Under the pieces are notes generated by a model. That model had not been told where the DNA came from. It did not search any database and was given only the letters and a program-made list of their open reading frames with translations. DNA of 36,251 nucleotides from NCBI GenBank assembly GCA_964448115.1, contig CAYUVA010000045.1:1-36251 (forward strand), read 5' to 3'. Origin of the DNA: CAYUVA01 sp964448115 [NCBI: uncultured bacterium]. Its GTDB lineage: Bacteria; CAYUVA01. Made by a program: the position numbers and the translations under genes. Below are positions 8,012 through 17,028 of the stretch, in pieces (position 1 is the first letter of the stretch; each line of letters begins with the position of its first letter).

Positions 8012-8045
8012 GGGGCGGTTTTACCAAAAAGCCGCCCCCTTTTTA
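8012..8045 (+). terminator. Strong Rho-independent terminator
   Basis: GGGGCGG (8012-8018) pairs with CCGCCCC (8032-8038), extended by TTTT against AAAA, and is followed by a T-run. It lies 27 bases after the stop of the secreted TPT protein and just before the glycosyltransferase start. Confidence 0.92.
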
Positions 8046-8055
8046 TTACTTGGAT

Positions 8056-9015
8056 ATGTGTCGCAGCTTAGCGGATGAAAATCGGTTAGTGAGCGTGATT
8101 ATTCCTGCATTCAATGCTGCCAAGACCATTGTCGCCTCCATTGAGTCAGTGCTGGCTCAGACTTATAGAGACCTTGAGATTATTGTGGTAGATGATGGCA
8201 GCACCGATGGCACAGCCAAGGTTATCGAGCAAAGATTCGATGATCCCCGCCTTAAATTGATCGCTCAGACCAATGCGGGTCCAGCGGCAGCGAGAAATCG
8301 CGGGATAAGCGCTTCAAATGGTTATTACCTGGCATTTCTCGATAGCGATGACACTTATGCACCAGGGAAAATCACCAGGCAGGTTCAGCTACTTAGCGAG
8401 CGCCCGGATGTCGATGTTTGTTACACCGGCTACTGGATGATTCTGCCTGGTGGGAGGCGGATGCTCGGCACACAGCGCCCCAACTTCAAGCGAGGGGATA
8501 TATTCAAGGCGCTGCTCTTCGAGTCATTCATTCATGTGCCGACCATCATGGCAAAAAAACAGGATATCATCGATGCTGGAGGCTACTGGGAGCGGGTAAC
8601 CCTCGGCGATGACTGGTGGCTGATGCTAAGCCTAGCTCAGGACAAGAGATTCGACTATATAGATGAGCCTTTATACAACTATACGGTGAGCAAAAGCAGC
8701 TTGACCTCAAATGCGCAAGTAAAAGCCAAGGGACTGATCTTGGTCCTCGATGACATTCTTGAGAACAAACGGTTCTATCGAGCAAAGGAGCTGTCTGGCT
8801 CGGATATACGGAAAGCCTATGCCTATCTATATAGAAGGATAGCAGAGAATTTTTATTCTGCCGAGGATTATACTGCTGCGGCGCTCTACTACCAAAGAGC
8901 GATCAGCAAAGCACCTCGTATCATATTCGACCGCCAACGATCTACCCTAGCCATCAAGATATTGATTAGGGCAATAACAAGATCTCTCAAGCAATCAGTT
9001 AATATATTCTTTTGA
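8056..9015 (+). CDS. Family 2 glycosyltransferase
   Basis: A GT-A fold inverting glycosyltransferase that moves a sugar from a nucleotide-sugar to an acceptor on the cytoplasmic side of the membrane. Seen: N-terminal VSVIIPAFN start of the Rossmann-like fold (12-20), VVDDGSTDGT nucleotide-binding motif (44-53), the DxD-type DSDD (96-99), and GDDWW (184-188), where the catalytic base is expected. No transmembrane segment is evident. The C-terminal 60 residues (AENFYSAEDYTAAALYYQRA) look like a single TPR-like helix pair. The ATG at 8056 is preferred over a TTG at 8050; neither has a clear ribosome binding site and both sit right behind the upstream terminator, so expression may depend on read-through or a promoter within it. 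Acceptor unknown, probably surface glycan or glycoprotein. Confidence 0.9.
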   Translation: MCRSLADENRLVSVIIPAFNAAKTIVASIESVLAQTYRDLEIIVVDDGSTDGTAKVIEQRFDDPRLKLIAQTNAGPAAARNRGISASNGYYLAFLDSDDTYAPGKITRQVQLLSERPDVDVCYTGYWMILPGGRRMLGTQRPNFKRGDIFKALLFESFIHVPTIMAKKQDIIDAGGYWERVTLGDDWWLMLSLAQDKRFDYIDEPLYNYTVSKSSLTSNAQVKAKGLILVLDDILENKRFYRAKELSGSDIRKAYAYLYRRIAENFYSAEDYTAAALYYQRAISKAPRIIFDRQRSTLAIKILIRAITRSLKQSVNIFF

Positions 9016-9045
9016 GTCTTGTGAGATCGGTCTTGAAAAAAGGAA

Positions 9046-9069
9046 GGGCTCGCCGCTTGCGACGAGCCC
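9046..9069. terminator. Hairpin after the glycosyltransferase gene, possible terminator
   Basis: GGGCTCG (9046-9052) pairs with CGAGCCC (9063-9069), with an inner CGC/GCG pairing. No T-run follows on the plus strand; an A-rich run before it would give a T-run on the minus strand. It lies 30 bases after the glycosyltransferase stop. Confidence 0.4.
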
Positions 9070-9248
9070 GAGGGTTGGGGTTGGTGGCTCAGGTGATGGA
9101 GGTTCCATTGAGGGTTGAGCCAGACTATAAACATAAGGGAATTTATGGTCTTTCCATTTTTAGTCATATCCAAATATCGTGCCAAAGAGCCATTGGACAT
9201 AAATGCTTGATATTATTGATGTTTCTTAATCCATGGAATGAAACATGT

Positions 9249-9343
9249 GCATCTGTTTGCATACCTGGTGGCTTTACAGTCTATGCATTACTTTGCAAAG
9301 CCCGTATTTTAAGGGCTTTCGAGTACTGCATCAGGTTGCATAC
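9249..9343 (+). repeat. Pair of 16-bp direct repeats flanking a stem-loop
   Basis: GCATCTGTTTGCATAC (9249-9264) and GCATCAGGTTGCATAC (9328-9343) match at 14 of 16 positions, 79 bases apart start to start. The stem AAAGCCC/GGGCTTT (9297-9319) lies between them. This arrangement lies upstream of the giant stalk protein and may be a pair of regulator sites. Confidence 0.5.
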
Positions 9344-9419
9344 TTACCAAAAGGAGGGTTTTTTTATTATCTTCGACTATCTGGTAATATATAGATGATC
9401 AGTTCTCCAACTAAATAAG

Positions 9420-12400
9420 ATGCGAGCCTTTGATATCAGGACAGCAGCGATCTTGACCCTGAGCATAATGCTATTGCTCCTATATTCTCTATCAATGGCT
9501 GATGAAAGCCTGTTCAAGAGGGGGTTGAGTCCACGAGACGGAGAGATTGAGCAGGTCGAGCTGCGTACTGAAAACTCCAAGACATTTCTCACCCCCAATG
9601 GCGCCTTCAGGTTAGTCATCGCTCCTTATCCGATACACTATCGCAATGAGCATGGAAAATGGCAGGAGTACTCTTTGGCGATCGATAAGTCCAATTCACC
9701 CACAGAATACCTGGATAGGCTTATGCAAGAGTTTAACCTGCTAAAAACTTTGAATACAGGAGCTTCATTCATATCAGGCGATACCAAGGATGAGATGCAC
9801 CTTGAAAATTACTTCACCAGGGGAAGTGTATGCTATAGAACCTCGGGAAGTCCCACCTACCAGCGTTATCCTGATATGATCGTAGGGAGGATCTACCAGG
9901 GTGGTGGCTTTCATACTTATCGAGCCTTTATCGAGTGGGACATCTCGCCCCTTCCGGATGATGCGATAGTCAATCAGTCCTATGTTGAGGGTGCGGTGGG
10001 CACCTGGGAGCCTGGCGCGCAACTGCCGGGAGCGCTGGTAGCGATAAGGGAGCTGGAGCTTAGACCTCAGTATTCGAGCGATTATGATGTTTACCATGCA
10101 GGTTGGGATACAATGTATCTGACCGACAATGAGATCGGGCTACATCATGAATACTATGGACAGATACTACTTAATGACTATGCTGATGGGTGCCTCCAGG
10201 ATTATCAGTCTCGAGGATACTTCGGTGCAATAGTACAAGAGGAGGGGGATATATGGAATCAGGATCACGGCTGCATATTGATCCCCTATTTTCTGGGTGT
10301 TATTTACACCTTTCCCAATACTCCGACATATACGCCGGGACCGACCTGGACCCCCTCTCAGACCCCGACCGACTGGCCTACTATGTTTCCAAGTATGACC
10401 CCGACCAGGACGCCGACGGGCACTACTACCCTGTTTCCGACCATTACTCCAACGGTAACCAAGACTCCCACCGTAACTGCTAGCTATACTCCATCCTTTA
10501 CTCCAACCGGAACCTTTACCTTTACACCGTCCATAACGCCTACGAGCACTCAAACGCCCACAACATCGCCGACCTCGACCACAGTACCGACCATAACGCC
10601 GACCAGTACCCATACTCCGACTCCGAGCAGCACTCCATCGATGACGCCATCGAACACGGCAACCCCCTCGAACACGCCGACTGGCACCGAAACTCCCACG
10701 GTAACCTCAACGCCGACCAGCACTCCCTCAGGCTGGCCGACCTTCACTCCCACGGACACTCAGCCGACTCCCACAATGACTCCGACCATAACGCCCAGTC
10801 CCTCATCGACTCCTTCGATGACACCATCGATTACCCCAACGCCCTCGCATACGCAAACCCCGACCGAGATACCGACTGCAACCATGACCCCGACTGCCAC
10901 TTTCACTCCGACAATTACTCCCACCAACACGATAACCTTAACCCCCACCAGGAGTCCGACCATAACGCCATCATTCACTCCGACTTTTACAGCAACGCTA
11001 ATTCCGACCAACACTGCCACCATGACTCCGACCAGGAGTCCGACCTTGACGCCAACTTTCACAAGGACGCGCACGCCGACCCGCACGCCGAGTCTGACGC
11101 CGACGGTAACTAGTAGCCAGACACCGACCAATACGCCGACCTATACTGATACGAGAACGCCGACCTTCACAGCCACGCCTACGAGGACACCGACCCGAAC
11201 CCCGACTTCAACCATGACCCCGAGCGCGACATACACCGGCACTCCCACTCCGACGGCGAGCAGCACACCCACCCACTGGCCTTCCTGGACGCCGAGCAAT
11301 ACTCCCACCTTCATACCGACCAGGACGCCAACGCCGACCGATACACGCACGCCGCTACCGACCTCTACATATACAATGGTGCCGACCATCACGCCGACCA
11401 ATACCATGACGCTTACGCCGACCCCGACAGCAACCGCATCGCCATCCTCAACGCCAAGCCAGACCCCGACTGCCAGGCTCACCTCCACACCGACTTTGAC
11501 CTATACCGGGGTTCCCACCTCGACTCCATCTCCAACCCCCTCGGTTACTCCAACCTTCACGCCGAGCTTCACTCCCACGCCGACCGGTACGATGACCCAA
11601 CTGCCCACCCAAACCCCATCGAATACACCTACAGTAACTAATACCCATACTCCGACCCATACTCCAACGGTTACGCCGAGCTACACATTCACTCAGACGC
11701 CGTCGTTCACGCCGACCAATACAGCTCCCTCAGCGACCCCGACGCATAGCCCGACGGTAACCAGCACCCCGTCGGTTACGCCGACAGCGACGCTGACGCC
11801 GACCGGCTGGGCTTCCTTTACCCCCTCCAACACGCCAACCAACACGACCATACCCAGCGCTACCCCAACGAGCTCTTCCACTGCCAGCCCGACCAATACC
11901 AATACACCTACGTTAACGCCGACCAGCACCGAGACCGACCTGCCAACAGCAACCCCGAGCCTGACTCCCACGGTTACCAGCACGCCTACTCAAAGCCCCA
12001 CCGGCAGTCCAACCCCGACCTGGACGCCTAGCGCAACTTACACGGCTCGCCTGACCAGCACTCCTACCTCGACTCCATCAATAACTCCCACCTGGACCGA
12101 GTCTCCCACCCCCACCTCGACAATGACATTCACGCCATCCTCAACGCCGAGCCAGACTGATGTACCGACCATAACTCCCACCAATACTCCCTTGCCCAGT
12201 CATACTCCAACCCACTCCTTCACGGCGACTCCAAGTGCCAGCCCGACTATTACTGCCTCCAGTTCCCCGACAATGACGCCAACCGTTACTCAAACGCCGA
12301 CCCATACATGGACAATAACCCTTACTCCTACGGTAACGCCCACACCGGGTCCGCCGGTGCCGACGATAATCGTGGAGCCTGAATACTCGGCAGGCACCTG

Positions 12401-13424
12401 TAACTTTGTAAAATGGTCAGTTCCGCAAGGCTCAACAGCGGTAGAATTCAAGGCGCATAGCTCCATATACGAGGATTTTCGGACTTATGTCAGCTCACCG
12501 TGGGTTGAGGATCTCCAGTTCCAGTTTTGCGGTCTGATTCATAACCAATTATACTTCTACCGCGTCAAGGCGAGGGATGCCTCCACGCCGGCTCCAATTG
12601 AGAGCGACTGGTCGGAAATTACCTGGTCGATCCAGGACGCACAGCCACCCGGCAGCGCGCTGGACTCAATGCCGCCCGAGATCTTCGGTCGCTATTATGC
12701 GATCACCTTCACAGCCCAAGATGCGCTAAGCGGTTTTGACTATGCTGAGCTTCATTATCAGTACGAGGATCAGCCGTGGGCTTTATACCCATTTTATAGT
12801 CAGGGCTTCCAGTTCGACTTCAATCTAAGTTACACGCCGGGCTACGGTTTTTACCAGTTTTACTCCATCGCATACGATGCAGCGGGGAATAGGGAGGATG
12901 CGCCGGGTTTCGCGGATGCGATGGCGAACTTCAAGCCGAATATCCCGACCGCGACCCCGAGTATAACTGCAACAAGGACTCCCACTCCAACCGGCACAGC
13001 GACCGCAACCTATACCTATCTGCCTACTATTACGCCAACCGCTACCATGACCATTTTGCCAACAGCTACCCCAAGTAACACTGCGACTCCGTCAAATACC
13101 CCCTCGGCGACTCCTACCCAGCGTCCCCTTATTATGGCTGCCGGCTACATGGATACAAAAATATCATCGGTACTGGGGGGCAATCTGACCATCCTTTCTT
13201 ATGCGGTGAAGCCGGATCTTAGCGCCGCTTCGAGGGTCGAGCTTTATATAAATGATAATCCAACCGGCGTGGAGCTGCCCATGGTAGATCCTGCGGGTGT
13301 TTTTTCGATGTCCACAATAGTGCAGGGAGGATTGGCTCCCCGTAATATCCTCTTGCAGATGGCAGCCGGGGGCGAAGGTAGCATACTTAGCCACCTTTGG
13401 CCATATCTCGTCGTCGAGGAATGA
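9420..13424 (+). CDS. Giant secreted protein with a ~680-residue TPT stalk
   Basis: A 1334-residue exported protein. Signal peptide 1-27. Residues about 40-85 ([16 protein letters not shown], then [14 protein letters not shown]) match the entry segment usual in Rhs/YD-repeat and wall-associated proteins. Residues about 130-240 ([19 protein letters not shown]) resemble a DNRLRE-type beta-sandwich. Residues about 301-980 are an almost pure Thr/Pro/Ser stalk. About 980-1075 is fibronectin-III-like (YFYRVKARD), and 1078-1170 is Ig-like (YDAAGN). A second short TPT stalk spans about 1175-1235. The end (1236-1334) is a domain ending [10 protein letters not shown], related to those of the protein at 6242. 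No Rhs repeat core or LPXTG-like anchor is seen. Function unknown: probably a long, possibly O-glycosylated surface fibre. The neighbouring GT2 gene is a candidate modifier. Confidence 0.8.
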   Translation: MRAFDIRTAAILTLSIMLLLLYSLSMADESLFKRGLSPRDGEIEQVELRTENSKTFLTPNGAFRLVIAPYPIHYRNEHGKWQEYSLAIDKSNSPTEYLDRLMQEFNLLKTLNTGASFISGDTKDEMHLENYFTRGSVCYRTSGSPTYQRYPDMIVGRIYQGGGFHTYRAFIEWDISPLPDDAIVNQSYVEGAVGTWEPGAQLPGALVAIRELELRPQYSSDYDVYHAGWDTMYLTDNEIGLHHEYYGQILLNDYADGCLQDYQSRGYFGAIVQEEGDIWNQDHGCILIPYFLGVIYTFPNTPTYTPGPTWTPSQTPTDWPTMFPSMTPTRTPTGTTTLFPTITPTVTKTPTVTASYTPSFTPTGTFTFTPSITPTSTQTPTTSPTSTTVPTITPTSTHTPTPSSTPSMTPSNTATPSNTPTGTETPTVTSTPTSTPSGWPTFTPTDTQPTPTMTPTITPSPSSTPSMTPSITPTPSHTQTPTEIPTATMTPTATFTPTITPTNTITLTPTRSPTITPSFTPTFTATLIPTNTATMTPTRSPTLTPTFTRTRTPTRTPSLTPTVTSSQTPTNTPTYTDTRTPTFTATPTRTPTRTPTSTMTPSATYTGTPTPTASSTPTHWPSWTPSNTPTFIPTRTPTPTDTRTPLPTSTYTMVPTITPTNTMTLTPTPTATASPSSTPSQTPTARLTSTPTLTYTGVPTSTPSPTPSVTPTFTPSFTPTPTGTMTQLPTQTPSNTPTVTNTHTPTHTPTVTPSYTFTQTPSFTPTNTAPSATPTHSPTVTSTPSVTPTATLTPTGWASFTPSNTPTNTTIPSATPTSSSTASPTNTNTPTLTPTSTETDLPTATPSLTPTVTSTPTQSPTGSPTPTWTPSATYTARLTSTPTSTPSITPTWTESPTPTSTMTFTPSSTPSQTDVPTITPTNTPLPSHTPTHSFTATPSASPTITASSSPTMTPTVTQTPTHTWTITLTPTVTPTPGPPVPTIIVEPEYSAGTCNFVKWSVPQGSTAVEFKAHSSIYEDFRTYVSSPWVEDLQFQFCGLIHNQLYFYRVKARDASTPAPIESDWSEITWSIQDAQPPGSALDSMPPEIFGRYYAITFTAQDALSGFDYAELHYQYEDQPWALYPFYSQGFQFDFNLSYTPGYGFYQFYSIAYDAAGNREDAPGFADAMANFKPNIPTATPSITATRTPTPTGTATATYTYLPTITPTATMTILPTATPSNTATPSNTPSATPTQRPLIMAAGYMDTKISSVLGGNLTILSYAVKPDLSAASRVELYINDNPTGVELPMVDPAGVFSMSTIVQGGLAPRNILLQMAAGGEGSILSHLWPYLVVEE
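10318..12360 (+). repeat. Low-complexity Thr/Pro/Ser-coding tract
   Basis: About 2 kb of degenerate repeats built on ACNCCNACN, coding for TPTxTPSxTPT-type sequence. Aromatic residues are interspersed, with Trp-containing units near 10371, 10733, 11276 and 11804. The complementary strand is open over hundreds of codons (Val/Gly repeats), an artefact of composition. Confidence 0.92.
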
Positions 13425-13518
13425 TGAAGGTCAGATCCCTTGCGAGAAATATCGCCTCTTGACCAGAGTGAGAAAATGAACTATCTAAGCATTGGCTTGA
13501 GGATATTATCTTCTGACG

Positions 13519-14889
13519 ATGCTTTTAGTTCATCCACATCACCTGGAGCCTTATACCATGCCTTCAATGGGCTTAGGCTACCTTGCCGCGTGCCTGGAGC
13601 GCGTCGGGCATCCTGTGGAGATCCTCGACTGCCAGGTGGTGCCTCGTCACCTGGAACGGTTGCTTGAAAAGGCTGCTACCCATGATCAAATAGGCTTTCA
13701 TGTCAATATCTCCACCGCAGCCTCAGCGGTGGCTCAAGCCGAGCTTATCAGACATAATTATCCGCATAAGCGGATCCTGATGGGTGGACCTTATGCCTCA
13801 GCGATAGCCGCACGGCTGATCCCCAGGTGGGCTGATATCGTTGCCATTGGACAAGCAGAGAGGACCATTGCTGAGATCGTGCAAGGCAAAAACCTTAGCG
13901 AGATAGATGGTATCGCATTTTGGGAGAACGACAGGGTTGTTCAAACCAAGCCGAGAGAGCATATAGAAGACCTCGATTCGCTTCCATTTCCTGCTTACCA
14001 CCTGGTGGATCTGCCCAAGTATAGGTTCTTTACGACAAAACGGATCATAGCCACCATGATCACCAGCCGTGGATGTCCCTTCAAATGCATAAACTGCACC
14101 AAGTTCATTCACGGCGATATCATAAGGTATCGAAGCCCCGATAATGTCATGGCTGAGATAGATCGGCTCTACCACCAGTTCGATGTTCGCGAGATCCAAT
14201 TCTGGGATGACAACTTCACGCTTAAAGTAGATAGAGTCAAGGATCTATGCGAGCGCATAATAAAAAGAGGCTATGACTTGAGGTTTGATCTGCTAAACGG
14301 AATTCGTGCTGATATAAATGATTGGGAGATGCTCCAATTGATGGCAAAGGCTGGCTTCAATCAAATTGCCGTGGCAGTTGAGTCAGGATCCCAGGAGGTT
14401 ATAGATAAGCTGGGCAAGAAGCTCGATCTCAGCAAGGTTCAGGATACCTGCCGCCGGATATACAAACTGGGCATGAAGGTCATACTTTATTTCATGATCG
14501 GACTGCCCTTCGAGACCAGGGAAACCTTGCAGCAGACGATCGATTTTTCGCTTAAACTGCCGGCTCACCAGGTTCACTTTTTCATGGTGCAACCTTTCCC
14601 CGGCACCAAGCTGTTTGACATGGTAAACCAGGGCGGGGGAAGGCTATTTAAGGACCTGGTCTTCGGACTGGGGAGCTATCATCGCAAGACCCCGCCCTAC
14701 GAGATGCCCCACCTGAGCGCAGAGGAGGTCAGCAAGCTATACGCCAAGGCGAATCGAAGATTCTATTTAAGACCGATCCAGTTCTATCGCACCTCTCAGA
14801 TGACACTTCAGGACTTATCCATAAGAACCATCCTTGCCGCAGGGATTACACTGACCAACATAATCCTCAAGGGAACCAGGATAACCTAG
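13519..14889 (+). CDS. B12-binding-domain radical SAM protein (first paralogue)
   Basis: A 456-residue radical SAM enzyme with an N-terminal B12-binding-type Rossmann domain (about 1-140; LMGGPYAS at 87-94) and a radical SAM barrel starting near residue 178. The 4Fe-4S ligands are C186-x3-C190-x2-C193 (CPFKCINC). The barrel motifs GxGSGS-like VAVESGSQE and IGLPFET are present. Family members use SAM and often cobalamin to methylate or rearrange unactivated carbon in lipids, hopanoids, natural products or peptides. The DxHxxG cobalamin-ligand motif is not evident, so base-off B12 binding may be used. The C-terminal motif NRRFYLRP is shared with the gene at 34620. An in-frame stop at 13498-13500 rules out a distant upstream start. 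Substrate unknown. It is 94 bases behind the stalk-protein gene. Confidence 0.88.
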   Translation: MLLVHPHHLEPYTMPSMGLGYLAACLERVGHPVEILDCQVVPRHLERLLEKAATHDQIGFHVNISTAASAVAQAELIRHNYPHKRILMGGPYASAIAARLIPRWADIVAIGQAERTIAEIVQGKNLSEIDGIAFWENDRVVQTKPREHIEDLDSLPFPAYHLVDLPKYRFFTTKRIIATMITSRGCPFKCINCTKFIHGDIIRYRSPDNVMAEIDRLYHQFDVREIQFWDDNFTLKVDRVKDLCERIIKRGYDLRFDLLNGIRADINDWEMLQLMAKAGFNQIAVAVESGSQEVIDKLGKKLDLSKVQDTCRRIYKLGMKVILYFMIGLPFETRETLQQTIDFSLKLPAHQVHFFMVQPFPGTKLFDMVNQGGGRLFKDLVFGLGSYHRKTPPYEMPHLSAEEVSKLYAKANRRFYLRPIQFYRTSQMTLQDLSIRTILAAGITLTNIILKGTRIT

Positions 14890-14908
14890 GGATCCTGCCG
14901 ATGGTGAT

Positions 14909-15571
14909 TTAAATCCCCTTTATGCAGGCGATGACATAGTATTGTAGCCAATCCAAGGCTACTACTTCCGCAAAATCGAGGCTTCGATGAAGATCTGCCG
15001 CTTCTCTGATGGTAAGACTAATCCGGTGGGCTTGCCTAAGATCGTTGGCTGCGTCCCTGCCAAGTGATATGTAATACCAGATCCATGATGGGACCAGCTT
15101 GAGAAACGGATAGGCTGCATTGAGCTCCACGGTGATCAGGGTACCTGCTGAGCGTAGAATTCGATGTCCCTCGGCAAGGAAGCGGTATTTATCGCTTATG
15201 CTGTTAAGTACCCCCTTGCTGATAGCCACATCGACACAGTTATCGGGCAGATCTAAGGCATGCAGATCCGATATAACTGTCTCAAGTTTTATGCTTCTTT
15301 CTACAGCATACTGGCGGGCATAATCAAGTAATTCAGCAGAATCATCCACTAATATTACCTTGCAGTTGGGCAACCTTTTAGCAATCTCCATTGCCAAAAA
15401 GCCAGCTTTTCCACCTAAATCGGCAATAACTAGGTCTTCCTTTTTTACGGGGAAATAATCAGAGATCAAGAGCTTTACAAGGGGTTCGATATCATACTTG
15501 ACAGACTTTCTAGCGTTTTGAACATATTTTAGGATCTTTTTATTATCAAAATTATAATTCGTTTTGTTCAT
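14909..15571 (-). CDS. Class I SAM-dependent methyltransferase
   Basis: A 220-residue methyltransferase of the Rossmann type. Motif I is VIADLGGKAGF (48-58), the acidic residues ending strand 2 are VDD (75-77), then SDLHALDLPDNCVDVAISK gives motifs II-III, and GHRILRSAGTLITVEL is the post-core strand with its lead helix. It looks like the ubiE/Methyltransf_11 group. The substrate cannot be deduced. No signal peptide is seen, so it acts in the cytoplasm. It is convergent with the radical SAM gene (stops 19 bases apart) and is transcribed in the same direction as the aminotransferase gene 97 bases upstream; a shared transcript is possible. Confidence 0.85.
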   Translation of the reverse strand: MNKTNYNFDNKKILKYVQNARKSVKYDIEPLVKLLISDYFPVKKEDLVIADLGGKAGFLAMEIAKRLPNCKVILVDDSAELLDYARQYAVERSIKLETVISDLHALDLPDNCVDVAISKGVLNSISDKYRFLAEGHRILRSAGTLITVELNAAYPFLKLVPSWIWYYISLGRDAANDLRQAHRISLTIREAADLHRSLDFAEVVALDWLQYYVIACIKGI

Positions 15572-15668
15572 ATTATTAAAGAAGCTGAGTTTATGAGTTA
15601 TCTGCTAATCCCACATAAACAACTTGCCTTTTCCGTTTGTATCATGGCAATTCATAGCCATTCATAAT

Positions 15669-16847
15669 CTAAAGATTATCCCTTATCCTGCAAGCAGCCT
15701 CCTCGACCTGTTTCAGTGTAGGCACCAGTGCAAAGCGAACGAAGCCTTCGCCAGGATTGACACCACCCTCGCAGACATCCGATATCCATGAGCCAGGGGT
15801 AACCACTATAGCAATCTTGTCTGCAAGAAGCGCCCTGGCAAAGTCTTGGGAGCTAAGGTTATTGGGTGTTTTCTGCCATAGATAGAATGTAGCCGCCGGC
15901 GGGTTTGATTCCATGCCAACCTCTCGCAAGGCAGATACGATAATATCCCTCTTTAGTCCGTAAATTGTCCGCATCTGCTCGATGTGCTCATCATCGTTCA
16001 GTGCCGCGATAGCTGCTGCCTGGATGAAGTTGGGAGTGCCAGAGTCTATATTGGTCTTAAGCTGCTTGAATGCGCTCACTATCCTTTTATCGCCGGCTAC
16101 GAAGCCGACCCGATAGCCAGTCATGTTGTTCCGTTTGCTAAGCGAGTAGAAGGTTATGATCCCCTCGCTTTCCACTTCCAGTATGGAATGGGGTTTCTCA
16201 TCGAAGTATATATCAATATAGCAGCCTTCATCCGCGGCGATGATGATATCATGCTTGTGCGCCCATTTGACAAGTTCGCGGTAATATTTCTTGCTGGCAA
16301 CCACGCCGGTAGGGGAGTTAGGGTAGTTCAGCCAGATAATTTTTGCTTCCTTTGCTACCTGCTCAGGAATGCTCTCAAAATCGATCAGAAAGCCATTTTC
16401 CTCAAGCAGTGGAACGAAATAGGCTTTGCCCCCGGCAAATAGGGTGCCAGTCTTCATCGGCGGATAGCCAGGGGAGGGGATTATCACTGTATCGCCAGGA
16501 TCGATGAATGCCTTGGGGAAGTTGAAGATGGCTTCCTTGGAGCCGATAGTGGAGCAGATCTCTTGGTCCGCATCCAGCGATATGCCGAACCTTCTCTTCA
16601 TCCATTCAGCACAGGCGGTTCGATACTCCTCGCTTCCAATGTAGCTCGGATAGCCTGCGGTTGCGAAGTCATCGACCGCGGTTTTGACTTTGTTACGAAC
16701 CAATTCAGGTGTGGGATCGAGCGGATCGCCCACGCCGAAGTCGATCACCTCGATACATCGTTTCTTGAGTTCAGCCACCAGTTTATCTACCTCTGCAAAG
16801 GCGTATCCCCTCAGGCTGTTTAATCTTTTGGAAGTTCTGATCTCCAT
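15669..16847 (-). CDS. PLP-dependent aminotransferase, DapC/DapL-like
   Basis: A complete 392-residue fold-type I aminotransferase. Seen: DFGVGDPLDPTP near residue 36 (substrate-binding loop), NYPNSPTG (174-181), D206 that pairs with the PLP ring nitrogen (AADEGCY), the Schiff-base lysine K238 in SLSK, and the substrate-carboxylate Arg region FVRFALV near the end. SLSKRNNMTGYRVGFVAGD is close to N-succinyl-diaminopimelate and LL-diaminopimelate aminotransferases, so a step in lysine/meso-DAP synthesis for peptidoglycan is the best guess; other amino-acid substrates remain possible. It has its own promoter candidate (16883-16911). Family certain, substrate tentative. Confidence 0.9.
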   Translation of the reverse strand: MEIRTSKRLNSLRGYAFAEVDKLVAELKKRCIEVIDFGVGDPLDPTPELVRNKVKTAVDDFATAGYPSYIGSEEYRTACAEWMKRRFGISLDADQEICSTIGSKEAIFNFPKAFIDPGDTVIIPSPGYPPMKTGTLFAGGKAYFVPLLEENGFLIDFESIPEQVAKEAKIIWLNYPNSPTGVVASKKYYRELVKWAHKHDIIIAADEGCYIDIYFDEKPHSILEVESEGIITFYSLSKRNNMTGYRVGFVAGDKRIVSAFKQLKTNIDSGTPNFIQAAAIAALNDDEHIEQMRTIYGLKRDIIVSALREVGMESNPPAATFYLWQKTPNNLSSQDFARALLADKIAIVVTPGSWISDVCEGGVNPGEGFVRFALVPTLKQVEEAACRIRDNL

Positions 16848-16882
16848 GTCAAATTCGTTCCTTGTTTTTCATTATGCGTTGT

Positions 16883-16911
16883 AGTGTATTGCTCAAGCCT
16901 TGCGCTGTCAA
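16883..16911 (-). promoter_or_regulatory. Sigma70-type promoter of the aminotransferase gene
   Basis: On the minus strand TTGACA (16911-16906), a 17-base spacer and TACACT (16888-16883). It lies about 35 bases before the ATG, with AAGGAA as ribosome binding site between. Confidence 0.65.
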
Positions 16912-16943
16912 TTATTTAGGTCTGAGGCTTGAGGGTTATTTAA

Positions 16944-16960
16944 TCCCGACAGAGTCGGGA
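16944..16960. repeat. Short perfect hairpin between mnmG and the aminotransferase
   Basis: TCCCGAC (16944-16950), loop AGA, GTCGGGA (16954-16960). On the minus strand it follows mnmG by about 70 bases and precedes an AT-rich run without a real T-tract. It may be a weak terminator for mnmG or a dispersed palindromic element. Confidence 0.5.
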
Positions 16961-17028
16961 CGAAGAGGAGAAAAAGAATCACGCAAAGCCTCAAATATGC
17001 AAAGCGGAAAGAAAGAATAGAAAGTGGC

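Larger units (their letters stand above)
9016..9419. other. Gene-free leader region before the giant TPT-stalk gene
   Basis: No credible gene is present. It contains a hairpin just after the glycosyltransferase (9046-9069), a pair of 16-base direct repeats (9249-9264 and 9328-9343) and, between them, a stem AAAGCCC/GGGCTTT with a 9-base loop (9297-9319). Part of it is probably the 5' untranslated leader of the 1334-residue protein. I tested it by eye against the c-di-GMP-I riboswitch pattern without success. Confidence 0.5.

Noticed and set aside
9200-9419. Possible c-di-GMP or cobalamin riboswitch
   Set aside because: The conserved GCAAAGCC-type core with its tetraloop and receptor, or a B12 box, cannot be drawn; only one simple stem and direct repeats are seen.
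10550-11983. Long minus-strand open frames rich in Val-Gly repeats over the stalk gene
   Set aside because: They are the complement of Thr/Pro codons; composition alone keeps them open. No start signals, no domain, and the plus-strand frame has a signal peptide and folded domains on both sides.
10318-12360. Possible CRISPR array because of many short repeats
   Set aside because: Repeats are degenerate, contiguous and in frame with a coding sequence; there are no constant repeats with unique spacers and no cas genes.
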